Shown here: in pieces, positions 59,236 to 64,000 of the stretch
Numbering within the stretch: position 1 is the stretch's first letter
Layout of the letters: each line of letters begins with the position of its first letter
From: Rhodospirillales bacterium
GTDB taxonomy: Bacteria > Pseudomonadota > Alphaproteobacteria > Rhodospirillales > WMHbin7
Assembly (NCBI GenBank): GCA_016214125.1
Contig: JACRPC010000012.1
Span: 156,772-220,771, forward strand
Length of the DNA: 64,000 nucleotides
Reading direction: 5' to 3'
Notes under the pieces: model-generated
Databases searched by the model: none
The model's input: the letters and a program-made list of their open reading frames with translations, nothing else
What the model was told of the DNA's origin: nothing
Program-made: the position numbers and the translations under genes

Positions 59236-59283
59236 GCGCTGTATTAGGGTGACAACGATCGCGCCACCAAGCGGGAAAATGCG

Positions 59284-59880
59284 ATGAGCCGGCGACTGGA
59301 AATTCTAAGACGCGCCACCGAGATCTTCGAGCGCCAAGGCGTAAGCCGCACCTCGATCGAGGACATCGCCAACGCGGTCGGCGTCAAGCGCGAAGCCATC
59401 TATTACTATTTCAAGAGCCGCAACGACATCTTGGCCGAAATCATCCTACCCTCCAGCACCGCGCTTCTGGTGGGCTTGCGCAACATCTTGCGGTCCGATC
59501 GGCCCAGCCGCGAAAAGCTTCGGGCGGCGATCGAGGGCCATCTTAGCGCCTTCTCGCCCAGCTACCTGGAAATGACGGTGGCGCTGCGCGAGGTTCATTT
59601 CGGCGCCGGCGACGACAAACTGAACGAGCTGAAAAAGGTGTGGACCGAATATGGCGAACTGTGGACCGCGCTCATCCGCGAGGGCCAGGCCAATGGCTCG
59701 TTCAAGGCCGGGGTCAATCCCAAGATGGCCTCGTTCGGCGTGCTCGGCATGTGCAACTGGCTGTCGCGCTGGTATCAGCCGGGCAAGGGCATGACCATCG
59801 CCGACATCACCGACACCTTCTTCACCATGCTGGCCGACGGGCTGGCGCAGGTCCCCGCCCCTACCCCTCCTTCAGCTTGA
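59284..59880 (+). CDS. TetR-family regulator of the catabolic cluster
   Basis: 198 residues. The DNA-binding domain reads RRATEIFERQGVSRTS then IEDIANAVGVKREAIYYYF. The C-terminal domain resembles acyl-CoA-responsive TetR proteins. It is divergent from the catabolic operon, with two palindromes in the gap, so it most likely represses that operon until a CoA ester (perhaps indoleacetyl-CoA or 2-aminobenzoyl-CoA) binds. Its 3' end overlaps the convergent ligase gene by 20 bases. Confidence 0.88.
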   Translation: MSRRLEILRRATEIFERQGVSRTSIEDIANAVGVKREAIYYYFKSRNDILAEIILPSSTALLVGLRNILRSDRPSREKLRAAIEGHLSAFSPSYLEMTVALREVHFGAGDDKLNELKKVWTEYGELWTALIREGQANGSFKAGVNPKMASFGVLGMCNWLSRWYQPGKGMTIADITDTFFTMLADGLAQVPAPTPPSA

Positions 59881-61516
59881 AGCGTTGCAGCTTGCCGGTC
59901 TGGGTCTTCGGCAGCTCCTTGCGGAATTCGACGGCGCGCGGGTATTTGTAGGGCGCGATCTGGCTTTTGACGAAATCCTGCAGCTCCTTGGCCAACTCGG
60001 GCGAAGGCTTGATTTCCGGCTTCGGCACCACGAAGGCCTTGACGATCATGCCGCGGTCGGCATCGAGCGCGCCCACCACCGCGCATTCGAGAACCTTGGG
60101 ATGTTCCAAGAGCACCCGCTCGACCTCGGGCCCCGAGATGTTGTAGCCGGCCGAGATGATCATGTCGTCGGCCCGGGCCACGTACCAGAAATAGCCGTCC
60201 TGGTCCTGCTCATAGACGTCGCCGGTAAGGTTCCAGCCGCCTTGCACATAGGCCCGCTGGCGTTCGAGATTGTCGAGATAGCGGCAGCCGGTGGGGCCGA
60301 TGACGGCGAGCTTGCCCTGGCCGCCCGGCGCCACCGGCCTGCCCTCGTCATCGACCAGCCTGGCCTGATAGCCGGGAATGGCTTTGCCGGTGGCGCCCGG
60401 CCGAATGGCGTCGCCGGCGGCGGAAATGAAGATGTGCAGCATCTCGGTCGAGCCGATGCCGTCGACGATGCGGATGCCGGTGGCGTCCTTCCAGGCCTCC
60501 CAGGTCGGCTTGGGCAGATGTTCGCCTGCCGAGACGCATTTCGTGAGCGACGAGAGATCGTGCTTGCCCGCTTGGCCGGTCAGCACCCGGTACATGGTGG
60601 GTGCGGTGTAAAGCCCGGTGCAGCGGTGGCGGACGATGGCATCGAGAAGCGCATCGGGCGTCGGCTGATCCAAGAGCACCGTGGCGGCGCCAAAGCGCAT
60701 GGGAAATAGGGTTTGGGCGCCCAGGCCAAAGGTGAAGGCCAGGGGCGGCGAGCCGACGAAAATGTCGGTGGGGTCGGTGACATTGATATAGCGCGGGAAG
60801 CAATCGGTGATCGCCAGCACGTCGCGGTGAAAATGCACCGTGCCCTTGGGATCGCCGGTGGTGCCCGAGGTGAAGGCGATCAACGCGATGTCGTCGGCCG
60901 CCGTCGCCACATTGGCAAAGCCGGCAGGCGCCTGGGCCAAGGCGCGGTCGAGATCGGCATCGGGGTTGGCGCCATCGCCCAGGGGGGTGAAGGCCAGGAG
61001 ATGCTTGAGCGAAGGCGCCTTCGTTTGGGCTTCGGCCAATTCCGCCATCAGGCGAACATCGGAGAAGGCGTGGCTGATGCCGGCCTTGTTCACGATGAAG
61101 ATGAGTTCGCGGGCCCTGAGAAGCGGCATGGTCGCCACCACGATGCCGCCCGCCTTCAAGGCGGCAAACCATAGCGCCACCATCATCGGCGTGTTGGTGC
61201 CGCGCAGCAGAACCCGGTTGCCGGGGACCAGCCCCATCCGTTCGACCAGCAGCCGGGCCAGGCGGTCGGCGCGGTCTTGAAGCTGGCGATAGGTCCAGAC
61301 CGCGCCCTCGTAATAAAGCACCGGCCGCTCGCCGAAGCCCTTGACCACCATCTCGTCCAGCAACATCACGGCGGCGTTCAACCGGTTGGGATAGGCCAGC
61401 TCGGGCAGCGCCGAATAATCCATGATCGGCCACAGATCGCGGGGCGGCAGAAGATCGCGGGCAAAGGTATCGCGGTGCGCCGTGGAGGCCCCCTCGGGAA
61501 CGCGGCGGTCGGTCAT
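59861..61516 (-). CDS. 2-aminobenzoate-CoA ligase-like enzyme, copy 1
   Basis: 551 residues, benzoate-CoA ligase family. The N-terminus STAHRDTFARDLLPPRDLWP is typical of 2-aminobenzoate-CoA ligases. Adenylation motifs: IAFTSGTTGDPKGTVHF, GIGSTEMLHIF, NLTGDVYEQD and the catalytic Lys in KTQTGKLQRFKL. It would convert anthranilate to 2-aminobenzoyl-CoA, the same compound the adjacent operon should release. ATGA overlap with copy 2. Confidence 0.87.
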   Translation of the reverse strand: MTDRRVPEGASTAHRDTFARDLLPPRDLWPIMDYSALPELAYPNRLNAAVMLLDEMVVKGFGERPVLYYEGAVWTYRQLQDRADRLARLLVERMGLVPGNRVLLRGTNTPMMVALWFAALKAGGIVVATMPLLRARELIFIVNKAGISHAFSDVRLMAELAEAQTKAPSLKHLLAFTPLGDGANPDADLDRALAQAPAGFANVATAADDIALIAFTSGTTGDPKGTVHFHRDVLAITDCFPRYINVTDPTDIFVGSPPLAFTFGLGAQTLFPMRFGAATVLLDQPTPDALLDAIVRHRCTGLYTAPTMYRVLTGQAGKHDLSSLTKCVSAGEHLPKPTWEAWKDATGIRIVDGIGSTEMLHIFISAAGDAIRPGATGKAIPGYQARLVDDEGRPVAPGGQGKLAVIGPTGCRYLDNLERQRAYVQGGWNLTGDVYEQDQDGYFWYVARADDMIISAGYNISGPEVERVLLEHPKVLECAVVGALDADRGMIVKAFVVPKPEIKPSPELAKELQDFVKSQIAPYKYPRAVEFRKELPKTQTGKLQRFKLKEG

Positions 61517-63171
61517 GCCTCCTCCTTGAGCTTGAAGCGCTGGATCTTGCCGGTCGGCGTTTTCGGCAAGTCGTCGCGAAAGACGATGGCGCGCGGATAT
61601 TTGTAGGGCGCGATCACCGATTTGACGAAATCCTGAAGCTCCTTGACGGTTTCGCTACCTCCATCGCGTCCATCCTTCAAGACCACGAAAGCCTTGACGA
61701 TCTGGCCGCGCTCGGCATCGGGCGCGCCGATCACCGCGCACTCGGCCACCTTGGCGTGCTCGAGCAGAACGCGTTCGACCTCAGGCCCGGCGATGTTGTA
61801 GCCGGCCGAGACGATCATGTCGTCGGAACGCGCCTGGTACCAGAAATAGCCGTCTTCGTCGCGCTCGAAGACGTCGCCGGTGAGGTTCCAGCCTTGCTTG
61901 ACGTAACCCTTCTGGCGCTCGGCATCGTCGAAATAGCGGCAGCCGGTGGGGCCGATCACCGCCAGCCGGCCGGGCCCCCGGCCCTCGATCGGATTCCCCG
62001 CCTCGTCGACCAGACGGGCCCGATAGCCGGGCAGCGCCTTGCCGGTGGCGCCGGGCCGGATCGCCAAGGGCGGCGAACCCATGAAGATGTGCAGCATCTC
62101 GGTGGCGCCGATGACATCGACCAGACGGTGCCCGGTGGCCTTGTTCCAGCTCTCCCAAGTGGGCGCCGGCAGATGCTCGCCGCCGGAGAGGCAGCGCTCA
62201 AGCGAGCGCAGATCATAGTGGCCGATCTGCGCCTGCAGGGCCCGGAACATGGTGGGCGCCGAGAACAGCATGGTCACCCGCTGGCGCTGGATGGTTTCCA
62301 GCAAGCGCTCGGGCGTCGCCTGGTCGAGCAGCGCCACGCTGGCCAGATGGCGGGTGGGAAACAGCACCTGCACCCCCAGACCGTAGGTGAAAGCGATGGG
62401 CGGTGTGCCCAAAATCATGTCGCCTGGCCGAATCGGAACCTGATAGCGCGGACAGGCATCGGTGATCGCCAAGAGATCGCGATGGAAATGAATGGTGCCC
62501 TTGGGATTGCCGGTGGTGCCCGAGGTAAAGGCAATCAGCACCGGATCGTCGGCCGCGGTGTCGAGGGGCGCAAAGCCGGCCGGGGTTGTTTGAAGCGCCC
62601 GGTCGAGTTCGGCCTCGGCGTGGCTGGCATCGCCCAAGGCCGTGAAGGCCGCCAGATGGCGAAGCGAGGGTGCCTTTTCCTTGGCCGCTGCCAGTTCCTC
62701 GATCAGGCGAATATCGCACAGCGCATGCGTCACCTGGGCGCGTTCGAGAAGAAAGCCCAGTTCGCGCGCCCGCAGCATCGGCATGGTGGGGACCGCCACC
62801 CCCCCCGCCATCGCCACCCCGAACCAGGCGGCAATCTGCATCGGCGTGTTGGTGCCGCGCAGCATCACCCGGTTGCCGGGCACCAGCCCCTTGGTCTCGA
62901 CCAGCCAGCGCGCCACCCGCTGGGCGCGATCCCAGAGATGGCGGTAGCTCCAGACCACATCGCCATAGGCGTAGACCGGCTGATCGCCGAAGCCTAAGGC
63001 CATTGCGCGGCCCAACAAAGCCTGGGCGATGTTCATCCGGTCGGGATAGGCGGCCAGTTCGGGCGAGCCCGAATAATCGAGAATCGGCCACAGATCGCGG
63101 GGCGGTAGCCGCTCGCGCACGAAGGGATCGCGATGGGCGCTGGGGCCGCCGCCTGGGGCGCGTGGGGTCAT
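61513..63171 (-). CDS. 2-aminobenzoate-CoA ligase-like enzyme, copy 2
   Basis: 552 residues, clearly paralogous to copy 1 along the whole length: SAHRDPFVRERLPPRDLWP, IAFTSGTTGNPKGTIHF, VIGATEMLHIF, NLTGDVFERD, KTPTGKIQRFKL. Differences cluster in the substrate half, so the two may prefer different aryl acids (benzoate, anthranilate or a hydroxylated form). It is the first gene of the two-gene unit, with about 160 bases of upstream region to tRNA-Lys. Confidence 0.87.
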   Translation of the reverse strand: MTPRAPGGGPSAHRDPFVRERLPPRDLWPILDYSGSPELAAYPDRMNIAQALLGRAMALGFGDQPVYAYGDVVWSYRHLWDRAQRVARWLVETKGLVPGNRVMLRGTNTPMQIAAWFGVAMAGGVAVPTMPMLRARELGFLLERAQVTHALCDIRLIEELAAAKEKAPSLRHLAAFTALGDASHAEAELDRALQTTPAGFAPLDTAADDPVLIAFTSGTTGNPKGTIHFHRDLLAITDACPRYQVPIRPGDMILGTPPIAFTYGLGVQVLFPTRHLASVALLDQATPERLLETIQRQRVTMLFSAPTMFRALQAQIGHYDLRSLERCLSGGEHLPAPTWESWNKATGHRLVDVIGATEMLHIFMGSPPLAIRPGATGKALPGYRARLVDEAGNPIEGRGPGRLAVIGPTGCRYFDDAERQKGYVKQGWNLTGDVFERDEDGYFWYQARSDDMIVSAGYNIAGPEVERVLLEHAKVAECAVIGAPDAERGQIVKAFVVLKDGRDGGSETVKELQDFVKSVIAPYKYPRAIVFRDDLPKTPTGKIQRFKLKEEA

Positions 63172-63333
63172 GGGTCCTCCCGGTCATTAATCGCGTTCGG
63201 CGCGCATTCTTTGCGCTTTGGAATGAGCAGGTTATGGCTTTGCCGGGGCCGGAGCAAGATGGTGCCTCGGCCCAGTGCCCGAATGTCTATCGACAAGCAA
63301 GGCCGGCTTTGCTATACGGCGAACCTCCCTTTC

Positions 63334-63409
<76 letters not shown>

Positions 63410-63414
63410 AATAA

Positions 63415-63451
63415 ATCAAGGCCTTAGCGGTCATTTCGCTAAGGCCTTGAT
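63415..63451 (+). terminator. Hairpin after tRNA-Lys
   Basis: A perfect 15-bp inverted repeat, ATCAAGGCCTTAGCG and its complement, with a seven-base loop (GTCATTT), six bases after the tRNA CCA. A T-rich tract is short (GGTTTC), so termination is likely but the element may also be a recombination site. Confidence 0.6.
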
Positions 63452-63602
63452 GGTTTCTGGAGGGGCGGGTAAGCGCAGGGTAAGCAGGCGAGCGGGCTTC
63501 AAACGCCGCTTCGGCGCAAGATGGCGAAAAGGTCTTCGTCATGCTTTTGCCGTCATTCTGATTACGATCAGGGCTTGCTGCGAAACCCCATCGAGAAACC
63601 CC

Positions 63603-63980
63603 ATGACCCCCGAACAGCTTTTGAAAATTGGCGTTCCTCTTTCCAAGGCCTGGACGCACTTTGGCGACCCAGCGAAGTGCGAAGAGCTTGAACACTTGAA
63701 GAAGCAGGCGTCCTGGGAATACGGGGTGCTTGCCTTTCTCGAATACATAAATACTCGAGATCAAAAAAAGGCCGACGAATATGGGGAGATTGCCGCGCGT
63801 GCGCGCCAATTGAAGGCCGATCTCCACCGAGCCTTTTTTCAAGGAATATTTTGCGGAAGGGGTCACGTCCCCCCGAGTGGTGTAGGAGCGGTGGGTAACT
63901 GGCCCGTCGGCCGCGACCGTAAGAGTCTGGCGGCGGCGGGCCAGTTATCCACGGCGGTGGTCATCGTGAAACTCCGGTAG
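63603..63980 (+). CDS. Small hypothetical protein, possibly a chimeric 3' end
   Basis: 125 residues from the ATG at 63603. The first 80 residues form charged helices (MTPEQLLKIGVPLSKAW, WEYGVLAFLEYINTRDQKKA, ARARQLKADLHRAFF) and look like a real small protein, though I recognise no family. After about 63845 the composition changes (GRGHVPPSGVGAVGNWPVG), and the DNA contains large inverted repeats, so the natural gene may have been cut by an insertion. No strong Shine-Dalgarno site is seen. Confidence 0.45.
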   Translation: MTPEQLLKIGVPLSKAWTHFGDPAKCEELEHLKKQASWEYGVLAFLEYINTRDQKKADEYGEIAARARQLKADLHRAFFQGIFCGRGHVPPSGVGAVGNWPVGRDRKSLAAAGQLSTAVVIVKLR

Positions 63981-63997
63981 GGTTTGGTCGCCAAACC
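63897..63997. repeat. Inverted repeats at the window end
   Basis: AACTGGCCCG (63897–63906) is repeated in inverse at 63937–63946, and GGTTTGG-TCG-CCAAACC forms a compact hairpin at 63981–63997. They may belong to the end of a mobile element continuing beyond the window; this cannot be decided here. Confidence 0.45.
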
Positions 63998-64000
63998 TTA

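Overview
The window is high-GC DNA with dense, overlapping genes and almost no intergenic space. Gene content (AlaC-like aminotransferase–Hom–GlpX–RecJ run, CtaA-type haem A synthase, phasin with a PhaR-type operator, TRAP transporters, many acyl-CoA enzymes) points to an alphaproteobacterium, probably Rhodospirillales (Magnetospirillum-like). This placement is from gene content only; no search was run.

Layout. 1–6.1 kb: an OmpA-type protein tail, then alaC-hom-glpX-recJ on the + strand. 6.1–7.5 kb: a small OmpA-like protein and a ParD/ParE pair. 7.5–11.4 kb: an acyl-CoA ligase / acyl-CoA dehydrogenase / CoA-transferase operon (-). 11.6–14.8 kb: phasin, a lipoprotein, ctaA, and a structured convergent intergenic region. 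14.3–20.5 kb: thpR-FIST-tesA (-) facing a ybbA-methyltransferase-ybbP unit (+), with overlapping divergent start codons. 20.5–24.2 kb: a full-length 5-oxoprolinase-type protein. 24.5–24.8 kb: a broken nucleotidyltransferase-fold gene.

24.85–35.4 kb looks like an inserted block. It carries a seven-gene operon on the - strand: [NiFe] hydrogenase small and large subunits, a hydrogenase maturation protease, a PAS histidine kinase with receiver domains, a Cache-domain histidine kinase, a stand-alone receiver, and a GAF-PAS adenylate cyclase. It is flanked by an IS3 remnant, an intact tRNA-Leu(TAA) and a second tRNA-Leu cut off at its anticodon. I read the operon as a candidate H2-sensing module that reports to phosphorelay and cAMP. 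The small subunit has Asp in place of one proximal-cluster Cys.

35.5–39.6 kb: COG0523 GTPase, MaoC protein, HisI, a small membrane protein, a TetR regulator and NnrS.

39.7–63.2 kb is the most striking region: 17 tightly packed - strand genes, a divergent TetR regulator with strong palindromes, and two tandem 2-aminobenzoate-CoA ligase-type genes. The set comprises a TRAP transporter, a three-subunit molybdenum hydroxylase, an ATP-dependent HyuA/HyuB lactamase pair, a class III CoA-transferase, a two-subunit B12 mutase, a divergent acyl-CoA dehydrogenase, two MaoC-type hydratase subunits, an SDR, a thiolase and an acyl-CoA ligase. Step for step this matches the pathway proposed for anaerobic indole-3-acetate (auxin) degradation in Aromatoleum/Azoarcus: ring hydroxylation, lactam opening, CoA activation, carbon-skeleton rearrangement, oxidative decarboxylation, beta-oxidation, and release of 2-aminobenzoyl-CoA. 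Two details support the match: the dehydrogenase lacks the usual catalytic Glu, as expected if decarboxylation makes the carbanion, and the mutase has a Gly-rich segment where methylmalonyl-CoA mutases bind substrate. The window ends with tRNA-Lys(CTT), a small hypothetical gene and several hairpins.
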